Shown: positions 15,684-21,386 of the stretch, piece after piece
Layout of the letters: every line of letters begins with the position of its first letter
Numbering within the stretch: the stretch's first letter is position 1
DNA from: an uncultured Lysobacteraceae bacterium
Lineage (GTDB): Bacteria; Pseudomonadota; Gammaproteobacteria; Xanthomonadales; Xanthomonadaceae
Assembly: GCA_946482565.1 (NCBI GenBank)
Contig: CAMLSB010000018.1
Coordinates: forward strand, 1 to 21,386
Direction: 5' to 3'
DNA length: 21,386 bases
Made by a program: the position numbers and the translations under genes
The notes under the pieces: generated by a model
Databases searched by the model: none
Told to the model about the DNA's origin: nothing
Seen by the model: the letters and a program-made list of their open reading frames with translations, nothing else

Positions 15684-16954
15684 GGGGTTCCTTTCGTGTC
15701 TTCGTAGATGTTGGAAACGCGGCGCCTGAGCAGGTCGCGCAGCGGCAGCCGCAACTCGTCGAGTTCGGCCACGGCAGCGCCACCGAGCGCATCCTCGCGG
15801 CACGGCAGGTGCGCTTCGGCGATCGGGATGCGCAGCTGGCAGGCTTCGTACAGCTCGGCCATCGTCAGCTCGTCGAGGTCGCGCGCGAGCAGCCAGGCGC
15901 CCGACTCGGCGCGGGCGACCACGCCGACCGCGCACAGTTCGCCCAGCAGTTCCTGCACCAGCGCGTCGGTCAGCAGCGGCTCCAGCAGCAGGATCTCGTC
16001 GGTATGCAGGCCCCGGCCGGACTTGCGCTGCTCGGCGAAGCGCCCGAGCAGGCGCAGCAATCCGTAGATCTCGAAGCCTTCCGGCAGGCGCATCGCGGCC
16101 GGCTGGTAGCGGAAGGCCGACATGGACGACGCGAACGACGCACCGAGCAGGATCGACACCCATCCCAGGTAGATCCACAGCAGGAAGATCGGCGCGAAGG
16201 CGAGTGGCCCGTAGATCTTCTGGTACGAACCGAAGCTGCCGATGTAGAGGCTGATGCCCCACTTCACCAGTTCGAACAGCAGCACCGACAGCAGCGCGCC
16301 GGCGGCGGCGTGGCGCCATTTGATGGTCCGGTGCGGCACGACGCGGAAGATCGTGGTGAAGGCCAGCAGCTCGATCACCATCGGCGCCAGCTTGAGCATC
16401 GCCGCCTCCAGCAGGCGGCCCGGCCCCGTGCTGAACAGCGCCAGCGAGAAGAACTGCCAGGACAGGGCCAGGCTCGTCGCCGCGACCAGCGCGCCGAGGG
16501 TCAGCACGGTCCAGTACACGAGGAAGCGGCTGAACTTCGGCCGCGCGGTCTTCACCCGCCAGATCCGGTTGAACGTGCCTTCGACGCTGAAGAGGGTGAT
16601 CAGCAGCGACGTCACCAGCGCGATCACGCCCGCCGTCGTGAGTTGCCCGGTGTTGGCGGTGAAGCCCTTGAGGTAGTCCTCGACCTTGCGCGCGGCGCTC
16701 GGCACGAAGTTGGTGAAAATGTAGTTGGTAAGGCGGACGCTCCACTCATCGAACACCGGGAACGCCGACAGCACGCCGAACACCACCATCGACAGCGGCA
16801 CCAGCGCGAACACCGTGGTGAAGGACAGCGCGCCCGCCGATTCGAACAGGCGGTCGTCGAGGAAGCGGCGGAACAGGAACGAGAAGAACGTGCGCGCCCG
16901 CGCCCGGTCGCGCAGGCGGTCGCTCCAGCGGTTGATCGAGTCGAGCGGCTCCAT
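15680..16954 (-). CDS. yihY: YihY/BrkB-family inner-membrane protein
   Basis: A 424-residue member of the YihY/virulence factor BrkB family (once mis-named ribonuclease BN). Hydrophobic segments lie at about 42-64, 105-125, 145-172, 186-206, 217-239 and 250-275, the usual six. Family motifs are ESAGALSFTTVFALVPL, SVEGTFNRIWRVK, VVPHRTIKWRHAAAGALLS and YGPLAFAPIFLLWIYLGW. The C-terminal 130 residues are soluble, with a predicted helical, winged-helix-like region after about 290. Some homologues are this long. Its molecular function is not established. The start MEPLDSINRWSDRLR is preceded by TACCCT seven bases away and no Shine-Dalgarno, so the transcript may be leaderless. It is coupled to the downstream TlpA-like gene and divergent from wrbA. 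Confidence 0.93.
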   Translation of the reverse strand: MEPLDSINRWSDRLRDRARARTFFSFLFRRFLDDRLFESAGALSFTTVFALVPLSMVVFGVLSAFPVFDEWSVRLTNYIFTNFVPSAARKVEDYLKGFTANTGQLTTAGVIALVTSLLITLFSVEGTFNRIWRVKTARPKFSRFLVYWTVLTLGALVAATSLALSWQFFSLALFSTGPGRLLEAAMLKLAPMVIELLAFTTIFRVVPHRTIKWRHAAAGALLSVLLFELVKWGISLYIGSFGSYQKIYGPLAFAPIFLLWIYLGWVSILLGASFASSMSAFRYQPAAMRLPEGFEIYGLLRLLGRFAEQRKSGRGLHTDEILLLEPLLTDALVQELLGELCAVGVVARAESGAWLLARDLDELTMAELYEACQLRIPIAEAHLPCREDALGGAAVAELDELRLPLRDLLRRRVSNIYEDTKGTP

Positions 16955-16967
16955 GGGCCGGAGGGTA
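16955..16967 (-). promoter_or_regulatory. Candidate -10 box close to the yihY start
   Basis: On the minus strand TACCCT is followed by seven bases and then the yihY ATG. A -10 there would place transcription start at the start codon. It is a variant of the pattern seen before GNAT, wrbA and the asparaginase-like gene. No -35 is obvious. Confidence 0.4.
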
Positions 16968-17035
16968 GCAGGAGCCGGGGCGAAGCCGGCGCGACACCTT
17001 CGCACGAGCCGGTCGCGCGGCGCGGCGCGGGCGGT

Positions 17036-17047
17036 TACGCTGCGCGC
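17036..17047 (+). promoter_or_regulatory. Candidate -10 box abutting the wrbA start (leaderless promoter)
   Basis: TACGCT, then GCGCGC, then ATG: the same spacing and spacer as in front of the GNAT and asparaginase-like genes. No Shine-Dalgarno is seen in the 93-base gap shared with the divergent yihY gene. Confidence 0.5.
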
Positions 17048-17641
17048 ATGCCCGAAATCCTCGTCCTCTATTACAGCCGCGGCGGATCCGTCGCCCGCCT
17101 CGCGCACCACGTCGCCCGCGGCATCGGCGAAGTCGACGGCATGGCCGCGCGGCTGCGCACGGTGCCGCCGGTCGCCGCCGTGACCCAGGCGGCGAGCCCG
17201 CCGGTGCCCGAGGACGGCGCCCCCTACGTCGAGCGCACCGACCTGGTCGAATGCGCCGGATTGCTGATCGGCAGCCCGACGCGCTTCGGCAACATGGCCG
17301 CGCCGCTCAAGCATTTCATCGATGGCCTCGGCGCCGAGTGGGCGAGCGGCACGCTCGTCGGCAAGCCCGCCGGCGCCTTCACTTCGACCGCGACCATGCA
17401 CGGCGGCCAGGAATCGACGCTGCTGTCGATGCTGATCCCGCTGCTGCACCACGGCTGCGTGGTCGCCGGCATCCCGTTTACCGAACCCGCGCTCAACACC
17501 ACGCGCGGCGGCGGCACGCCTTACGGCGCCAGCCACGTCGCCGGCATGCAGGACGACCCGCAACCCACGGACGACGAAGCGCTGCTCGCGCGCGCGCTCG
17601 GCCGGCGCATCGCAGGACTGGCCGCGAGGCTGGGGGCATGA
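17048..17641 (+). CDS. wrbA: NAD(P)H:quinone oxidoreductase WrbA-type flavodoxin-like protein
   Basis: FMN-binding protein that reduces quinones by two electrons using NAD(P)H, protecting against oxidative cycling (family knowledge). The 197-residue length is standard. The FMN phosphate loop is in ILVLYYSRGGSVARLA (about 4-19). Other WrbA landmarks are LIGSPTRFGNMAAPLKHFID (about 75-94), TSTATMHGGQESTLLSMLIP (about 116-135) and LNTTRGGGTPYGASHVAG (about 155-172). The start MPEILVLYYSRGG fits the family. Its stop overlaps the DUF2069 start (ATGA), a pairing frequent in gammaproteobacteria. Confidence 0.96.
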   Translation: MPEILVLYYSRGGSVARLAHHVARGIGEVDGMAARLRTVPPVAAVTQAASPPVPEDGAPYVERTDLVECAGLLIGSPTRFGNMAAPLKHFIDGLGAEWASGTLVGKPAGAFTSTATMHGGQESTLLSMLIPLLHHGCVVAGIPFTEPALNTTRGGGTPYGASHVAGMQDDPQPTDDEALLARALGRRIAGLAARLGA

Positions 17642-17967
17642 CGCCCGCACGACGCCTGCTGCGCGTGGCGTTGCTGGGCCTGGTGCTGCTGTACGGCGCG
17701 TGGTTCGGCGGTGCTTCGCAGTGGGCGGCGCTCGCGGTGTTCGCGCTGCCGCCGCTGCTGCTCGCGCTGATGCTGCCGCGGCATGGGGCGCGCGCCGGCT
17801 TCAGTGCGGGCGTGCTCGCGCTGCTGTGGTTTTCCCACGGCGTGATGGTCGCCTGGACCCGCCCGCCGGATCGCTGGCCGGCGCTGGCGGAAGTCGCGCT
17901 CGCGCTCGTGGTGGTGTTCGCCGCGAGCATTCCCGGCCTGCGCGCTCGCTTCGCGAAAAAACGCTGA
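17638..17967 (+). CDS. DUF2069 family small membrane protein
   Basis: A 109-residue, very hydrophobic protein with about four predicted helices: roughly 8-24, 28-46, 54-72 and 82-100. It ends in the basic tail LRARFAKKR. The size, helix spacing and linkage to wrbA fit the DUF2069 family of unknown function. The ATG overlaps the wrbA stop, and the GAGGCTGGGGGC just before it contains a usable ribosome site. Probably an inner-membrane protein. No catalytic motif is visible. Confidence 0.85.
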   Translation: MTPARRLLRVALLGLVLLYGAWFGGASQWAALAVFALPPLLLALMLPRHGARAGFSAGVLALLWFSHGVMVAWTRPPDRWPALAEVALALVVVFAASIPGLRARFAKKR

Positions 17968-17980
17968 CGACGCGCCGCCG

Positions 17981-19555
17981 ATGACCGCTGCCGATCCAAG
18001 GATGGATGGCCTCGACGCGGAACAGGCTGCGCGGCTGCATGCGGCCGCGCGCGCGATCCGCGACGGTGCGCACGCGCAGGCGGAATCGCTGCTGCAGGGC
18101 GTGATCGCGGCGACGGACGGGCATCCGGAAGCGCTGCGCCTGCTCGGCCTCCTGCGCAACCGGGCACGACGCCCGCTCGAAGCGCGCGACCTGTTCCTGC
18201 GCGCGATCGCGATGCGCCCCGACGATGCCGTGCTGCTCAGCGACCTGGGCAGCGCGCAGATGGGCGCCGGCGACGGCGATGCCGCGTTCGCGAGCTGGCG
18301 TCGCGCCTGCGCGCTGGCGCCCGGTGAGCCGGCGCCCTGGTACAACCTCGGCCGCAACCTGCAGTTGCAGGGGCGCGGCGAGGAGGCAGTCCCCGCGCTG
18401 CGGCAGGCACTCGCGCTGGCGCCCGGCATCGTGCCGGCGGCCGTGCTGCTCGGCGATGCGCTGGCGCATCTGGGCGAATTCGGGGACGCGGCGGGCGCTT
18501 ACCGGCAGGCGCTGGCCACGGAACCGACCTCCGGCGACGCCTGGCGCGGGCTGTGCGCGCTCCGCGATCCGGCACCGGGTGAAGCCGATGCGCGCGCGCT
18601 CGAAGCGCAACTCGCGCGCGACGACCTGCGCGAAGCCGACCGCATCGGCATGGAGTACGCACTCGGCCGCCTCCACGAGCGCGCCGGCGACTATCCGCGC
18701 GCCTTCGCGCGCATCGCCGCGGCCAATGCGCGGCAGCGGCGCCGGGCGCCGTGGAGCGCGACGGCGCTCGCGAACTTCATCGACGCCGCGCTCGCCGCGA
18801 CAGCCACCCTGCCGCCGCCGCTGGATCCGTCGCTCGGCCGCGAAGCCATCTTCATCGTCGGCCTTCCGCGTTCGGGTTCGACCTTGTTCGAACAGGTGCT
18901 GGCCGCGCACCAGCAGGTGGAAGGCGCCAGCGAGCTGCCGGACCTCGGCGAAGTCGTGCAGCAGGAAAGCCTGCGCCGACGCCGGCCCTACCCGCAGTGG
19001 GTGGCGGAAGCGACGCCGCAGGACTGGCAGCGCCTCGGCCGCGAGTACCTGCGACGCACCGCGCGCTGGCGCGAACGGCGCCCGCGCTTCACCGACAAGC
19101 TGCCGGAGAACTGGAAGCACGCCGGGATCCTGCGCGCCATGCTGCCCGGCGCCACCGTGTTCGAAACCCGGCGCGATCCGCTGGAGACGGCGTGGTCGTG
19201 CTACCGCCAGCAATTCCTCGCCCTGCCCCACTTCGGCTGCGACTTCGCCGACATCGCCGCGCAGATGCGCGGCTGCGCGCGAGCCATGGACGCCTGGCGT
19301 GCGCGCGATCCGGCGCGCATCCGGCTGTTCCGCCACGAAGCCCTGGTGTCGGCGCCGGACGCCACGATCCACGCGCTGCTGGACGCCTGCGGGCTCGATT
19401 TCGACCCGGCCTGCCTGGCGCCGCACGCGGTGCGACGCGGCGTCCGCACCGCGAGCGCCGCCCAGGTTCGCGAGCCGCTGCGCGCCCCGGCGCCGGTCGC
19501 GCCCCGCTACGGCGCCCTGCTCGATCCGCTGCGCGAGGCCCTGGCCGGCCGCTGA
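17981..19555 (+). CDS. TPR-sulfotransferase fusion protein
   Basis: A 524-residue protein with two parts. Residues 10-250 are TPR helices, with units such as HPEALRLLGLLRNRARRPLE, DAVLLSDLGSAQMGAGDGDA and APWYNLGRNLQLQGRGEEAV. Residues 288-490 are a sulfotransferase domain with the 5'-phosphosulfate loop IFIVGLPRSGSTLFEQVLAAH (290-310), TDKLPENWKHAGILRAMLPG (371-390) and the 3'-phosphate motif ETRRDPLETAWSCYR (395-409). Such proteins would transfer sulfate from PAPS to an unidentified acceptor. No signal peptide is seen. It lies 13 bases after DUF2069. No Shine-Dalgarno precedes the ATG; M8 (18002) is an alternative start. No sulfate-activation genes lie nearby. Confidence 0.92.
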   Translation: MTAADPRMDGLDAEQAARLHAAARAIRDGAHAQAESLLQGVIAATDGHPEALRLLGLLRNRARRPLEARDLFLRAIAMRPDDAVLLSDLGSAQMGAGDGDAAFASWRRACALAPGEPAPWYNLGRNLQLQGRGEEAVPALRQALALAPGIVPAAVLLGDALAHLGEFGDAAGAYRQALATEPTSGDAWRGLCALRDPAPGEADARALEAQLARDDLREADRIGMEYALGRLHERAGDYPRAFARIAAANARQRRRAPWSATALANFIDAALAATATLPPPLDPSLGREAIFIVGLPRSGSTLFEQVLAAHQQVEGASELPDLGEVVQQESLRRRRPYPQWVAEATPQDWQRLGREYLRRTARWRERRPRFTDKLPENWKHAGILRAMLPGATVFETRRDPLETAWSCYRQQFLALPHFGCDFADIAAQMRGCARAMDAWRARDPARIRLFRHEALVSAPDATIHALLDACGLDFDPACLAPHAVRRGVRTASAAQVREPLRAPAPVAPRYGALLDPLREALAGR

Positions 19556-19569
19556 CGCCGGCCAGGGCT

Positions 19570-19581
19570 TAAACTGCGCGC
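19570..19581 (+). promoter_or_regulatory. Candidate -10 box abutting the asparaginase-like gene (leaderless promoter)
   Basis: TAAACT is followed by GCGCGC and ATG. The 15 bases ACTGCGCGCATGGAC here are identical to those at the GNAT start. No ribosome-binding site lies in the 26-base gap after the sulfotransferase stop. Of the four sites, this one has the best match to a -10 consensus. Confidence 0.6.
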
Positions 19582-20070
19582 ATGGACCACCTGCTCATCG
19601 TCACCACCGGCGGCACCATCGACAAGGTCTACTTCGACGACAAGTCGGATTACCAGGTCGGCGAGCCGCAGATCGGCCGCATCCTCGAGGAACTCGGGGT
19701 CGCGTTCCGCTTCCACGTGATCCCGATCCTGCGCAAGGATTCGCTGCACATCGACGACGCCGACCGCGAGCTGCTGCGCGCGACGATCGCCGCGCAGGCC
19801 GCGCGCCACGTGCTGGTGACCCACGGCACCGATTCGATGGTGCAGACGGCGAAGGTACTGTCGAGCCTTCCCGGCAAGGTGATCGTGCTCACCGGCGCGC
19901 TGAACCCGGCGCGCTTCCGCGGTTCCGACGCCGAGTTCAACATCGGCACCGCGGTCGGCGCGGTGCAGTCGCTGCCCGACGGCGTGTACATCGCGATGAA
20001 CGGCCGCGTCTGGGACCCCGCGAAGGTCCGCAAGAACGTCGACGCCAACCGCTTCGAGGCCATCGACTGA
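19582..20070 (+). CDS. Single-domain asparaginase-like protein
   Basis: A 162-residue protein matching only the N-terminal domain of type I/II L-asparaginases, which are normally about 330 residues. It has the nucleophile loop LLIVTTGGTIDKVYF with T12, and the second catalytic segment VLVTHGTDSMVQTAK with T83 and D84. KVIVLTGALNPARFRGSDAE and VYIAMNGRVWDPAKVRKN follow. The end is clean (RFEAID then TGA), and there is no remnant of a C-terminal domain downstream, so it looks like a genuine short family rather than a truncation. Full asparaginases use C-terminal residues to complete the site, so hydrolysis activity is uncertain. The next gene starts two bases on. Confidence 0.9.
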   Translation: MDHLLIVTTGGTIDKVYFDDKSDYQVGEPQIGRILEELGVAFRFHVIPILRKDSLHIDDADRELLRATIAAQAARHVLVTHGTDSMVQTAKVLSSLPGKVIVLTGALNPARFRGSDAEFNIGTAVGAVQSLPDGVYIAMNGRVWDPAKVRKNVDANRFEAID

Positions 20071-20071
20071 A

Positions 20072-20410
20072 GTGCCCGTCCCGCGGCTCAAGCGCGCCTA
20101 CGATGCGCCCGCCGCGGCCGACGGGATCCGGGTGCTGGTGGACCGGCTGTGGCCGCGCGGCTTGTCGAGGGAAAAGGCCGCCGTCGACCTGTGGCTGAAG
20201 GATGTCGCACCCAGCGACGCGCTGCGCCGCGAATTCCACGCCCATCCGGAGCGATTCGACGCGTTCCGCAAGGCCTACGCGGCCGAACTGCACGACAGCC
20301 CCGCCCTCGCGGAACTGCGCGCCCTCGCGCGCGGGCGCAAGCTCACGCTGCTCTACGCCTCGAAGGACGACGCGCACAACAACGCGGTCGCGCTCATGGA
20401 CCTGCTCTAG
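20072..20410 (+). CDS. DUF488 family protein
   Basis: A 112-residue protein of the DUF488 (YeaO-like) family, function not established. The typical opening PRLKRAYDAPAAADGIRVLV leads to VDRLWPRGLSREKAAVDLWL (about 23-42), with WLKDVAPS and the later LTLLYASKDDAHNNAVAL (about 90-107) also characteristic. The start is a GTG, one base after the asparaginase-like stop (TGA-A-GTG), implying coupled translation. No ATG is available before the conserved region. The TAG stop is followed after one base by the A-run of the opposing terminator. Confidence 0.92.
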   Translation: MPVPRLKRAYDAPAAADGIRVLVDRLWPRGLSREKAAVDLWLKDVAPSDALRREFHAHPERFDAFRKAYAAELHDSPALAELRALARGRKLTLLYASKDDAHNNAVALMDLL

Positions 20411-20411
20411 C

Positions 20412-20443
20412 AAAAAAAAAGACCCCGGCACGAGGCCGGGGTC
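20412..20443 (-). terminator. Rho-independent terminator for the minus-strand secreted protein gene
   Basis: GACCCCGGC and GCCGGGGTC form a perfect 9-bp stem around a 5-base loop. On the minus strand it is followed directly by nine T residues, the textbook form. It ends the gene at 20497 onward. On the plus strand there is no T-run after the hairpin, so it is unlikely to stop transcripts from DUF488 efficiently. Confidence 0.93.
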
Positions 20444-20468
20444 CAGGTCACAACTGGTTCATCCCTGT

Positions 20469-20487
20469 CCCGGGCAGCATGCCCGGG
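20469..20487 (-). other. Second perfect hairpin after the secreted protein gene
   Basis: CCCGGGCA, loop GCA, TGCCCGGG: an 8-bp stem 10 bases past the stop and about 25 bases before the terminator. No T-run follows. It could protect the 3' end of the message or pause polymerase for the plus-strand transcript. Confidence 0.5.
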
Positions 20488-20496
20488 CCGGCATGA

Positions 20497-21386
20497 TCAG
20501 AACGTGACGCTCCAGGTGTTGATGTAGCCGGTGTCGCCCGAGTACATGTCCTGCACCTTCAGCTTCCAGGAGCCGTTGAGGGCTTCCGTGGACAGGTTGA
20601 CGGTGTAGGTCGCGTTGACGTTGTCCGCGCTGTCGCTGCTGCTCGAGTTCTTCAGGCGATAGCTCGAGCCGTCCGGCGCCACCAGGTCGACCACGAGGTC
20701 GCCGCGATAGGTGTGGACGATGTTGACCGCGACCTGGGCGTTGCTCGGCGCGTTGCCCGTGCGGCCCGAGACGGCGATCGAACTGGTCACCGCCGAACCG
20801 TGGTCCGGGATGCTGACGTCGGTGCCGTTGGTGTACGTCTGCACGCCGCCGCCGCCACCGCCGCCGGTGGTGTAGTCGCCGACCAGGCTCACGCCCGAGA
20901 ACGCCGAATACGCCTTCAGGCGCACGTAGTAGGTGCCCGCCGACGGCGTCGCGTAGGTGCAGCTCTCCGCGTTGCCGCTCTTGTACGGACGGCAGTCGTA
21001 GGAGCTGTCGGTCGGCGCGCTGCCGAACTTGACGTACATGTCGGCGTCGCCCGTGCCGCCCGACGCGGAGAACGTCAGGTTGGACGCACCGCTCGGCACG
21101 CTCATCGTGTAGACGACGTCCGAACCCGTGGCCGCGGACAGGCCGGTCGCCGGCACGCCCTTGGAGAGCACCCCGCCACCGCCGCCGCCACCGCCACCGC
21201 CCGTCGTGTAGTCGGCGAGGACCGACATGCCCGAGAACGCCGAGTAGGCCTTCGCGCGGACGTAGTAGGTGCCGGCCGACGGCGAAGCGAACGTGCAGCT
21301 CTCGGCGTTGCCGCTCTTGTACGGGCGGCAATCGTAGGAGCTGTCGGTCGGCGCGCTGCCGAACTTCACGTACAGGTCGGAATCGC
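20497..21386 (-). CDS. C-terminal part of a secreted protein (probable protease) with two PPC domains and a P/Homo B domain
   Basis: The visible 295 residues are the end of a longer secreted protein whose 5' part lies beyond the window. In order: most of a PPC (bacterial pre-peptidase C-terminal) domain (DSDLYVKFGSAPTDSSYDCR through YSAFSGMSVLADY), a ten-glycine linker, a complete second PPC domain beginning VLSKGVPATGLSAATGSD and ending YSAFSGVSLVGDY, a seven-glycine linker, and a P/Homo B domain (VQTYTNGTDVSIPDHG to SWKLKVQDMYSGDTGYINTW, ending SVTF). Each PPC copy has the same cysteine pair (YDCRP...AESCT), likely a disulfide. This layout is typical of secreted serine or metalloproteases. 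The catalytic domain is not seen, so the peptidase class cannot be given. Confidence 0.92.
   Translation of the reverse strand, partial: DSDLYVKFGSAPTDSSYDCRPYKSGNAESCTFASPSAGTYYVRAKAYSAFSGMSVLADYTTGGGGGGGGGGVLSKGVPATGLSAATGSDVVYTMSVPSGASNLTFSASGGTGDADMYVKFGSAPTDSSYDCRPYKSGNAESCTYATPSAGTYYVRLKAYSAFSGVSLVGDYTTGGGGGGGVQTYTNGTDVSIPDHGSAVTSSIAVSGRTGNAPSNAQVAVNIVHTYRGDLVVDLVAPDGSSYRLKNSSSSDSADNVNATYTVNLSTEALNGSWKLKVQDMYSGDTGYINTWSVTF
20870..21386. repeat. Tandem near-identical PPC-encoding repeats, 336-base period
   Basis: The segment 20870-21050 recurs at 21206-21386, exactly 336 bases (112 codons) on, with long identical blocks. An example is the part encoding GNAESC and FGSAPTDSSYDCRPYK, which differs at only a few third positions. 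Between them lie Gly-codon runs (GGN repeats) at about 20849-20868 and 21172-21202. The second copy continues past the window. Confidence 0.9.

Noticed and set aside
19582..20070. Asparaginase-like gene as a truncated pseudogene
   Set aside because: The end is clean, the next gene follows at once, and no C-terminal asparaginase sequence occurs downstream in any frame. A short family is more likely.
21172..21202. GGN runs as phase-variable microsatellites or a CRISPR-like array
   Set aside because: The runs are trinucleotide glycine codons with mixed third bases. Length changes would keep the frame, and there is no repeat-spacer pattern.

Overview
The window is dense, GC-rich bacterial chromosome, almost entirely coding. 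It looks like a gammaproteobacterium of the Xanthomonadaceae/Lysobacteraceae type (Lysobacter, Luteimonas, Xanthomonas or a relative). Three things suggest this: the block hemA / lolB-ispE-prs / pth-ychF, which has the same backbone order as in enteric gammaproteobacteria; a tRNA-Gln between ispE and prs; and secreted enzymes carrying tandem PPC plus P/Homo B domains. The assignment rests on recognition of gene content only. No mobile element, CRISPR array, rRNA or sign of recent transfer was seen, and no stretch over 300 bases lacks a gene.

Layout. (1) 1-6224, minus strand, a housekeeping block. In transcription order it holds a TPR protein, lolB, ispE, tRNA-Gln(UUG), prs, rplY/ctc, pth and the start of ychF. 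It covers lipoprotein sorting, isoprenoid and PRPP synthesis, and translation. The ispE reading frame runs into the tRNA gene and stops in its anticodon loop. (2) 6336-9674, plus strand: hemA and prfA (overlapping by one base), then a GNAT acetyltransferase coupled to moaB. (3) 9643-14962, minus strand: a four-gene unit, GntR/YtrA-type repressor, ABC ATPase, large polytopic membrane protein with a long soluble domain, and exported S9 peptidase. The last three genes are joined by ATGA overlaps, and the unit is preceded by a perfect 8-7-8 palindrome that is a likely operator. (4) 15090-16954, minus strand: a YihY/BrkB-family membrane protein coupled to a TlpA-like lipoprotein thioredoxin. (5) 17048-20410, plus strand: wrbA-DUF2069, a TPR-sulfotransferase, a single-domain asparaginase-like protein and a DUF488 protein. 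(6) 20412-21386, minus strand: a strong terminator and the 3' end of a secreted protein, probably a protease, with two near-identical PPC repeats and a P domain.

How the genes work together. Translational coupling is pervasive: there are many ATGA or TAATG/TGATG junctions. Three plus-strand genes (GNAT, wrbA, asparaginase-like) begin with the same arrangement, TANNCT-GCGCGC-ATG, with no Shine-Dalgarno; yihY has a similar one. This places a -10 box where transcription would start on the start codon, that is, leaderless mRNA. The unit at 9643-14962 is the best candidate for an incompletely described system: a self-regulated ABC module with a dedicated secreted peptidase, perhaps for peptide or envelope stress. 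The ispE/tRNA-Gln overlap is the second strongest point of interest.
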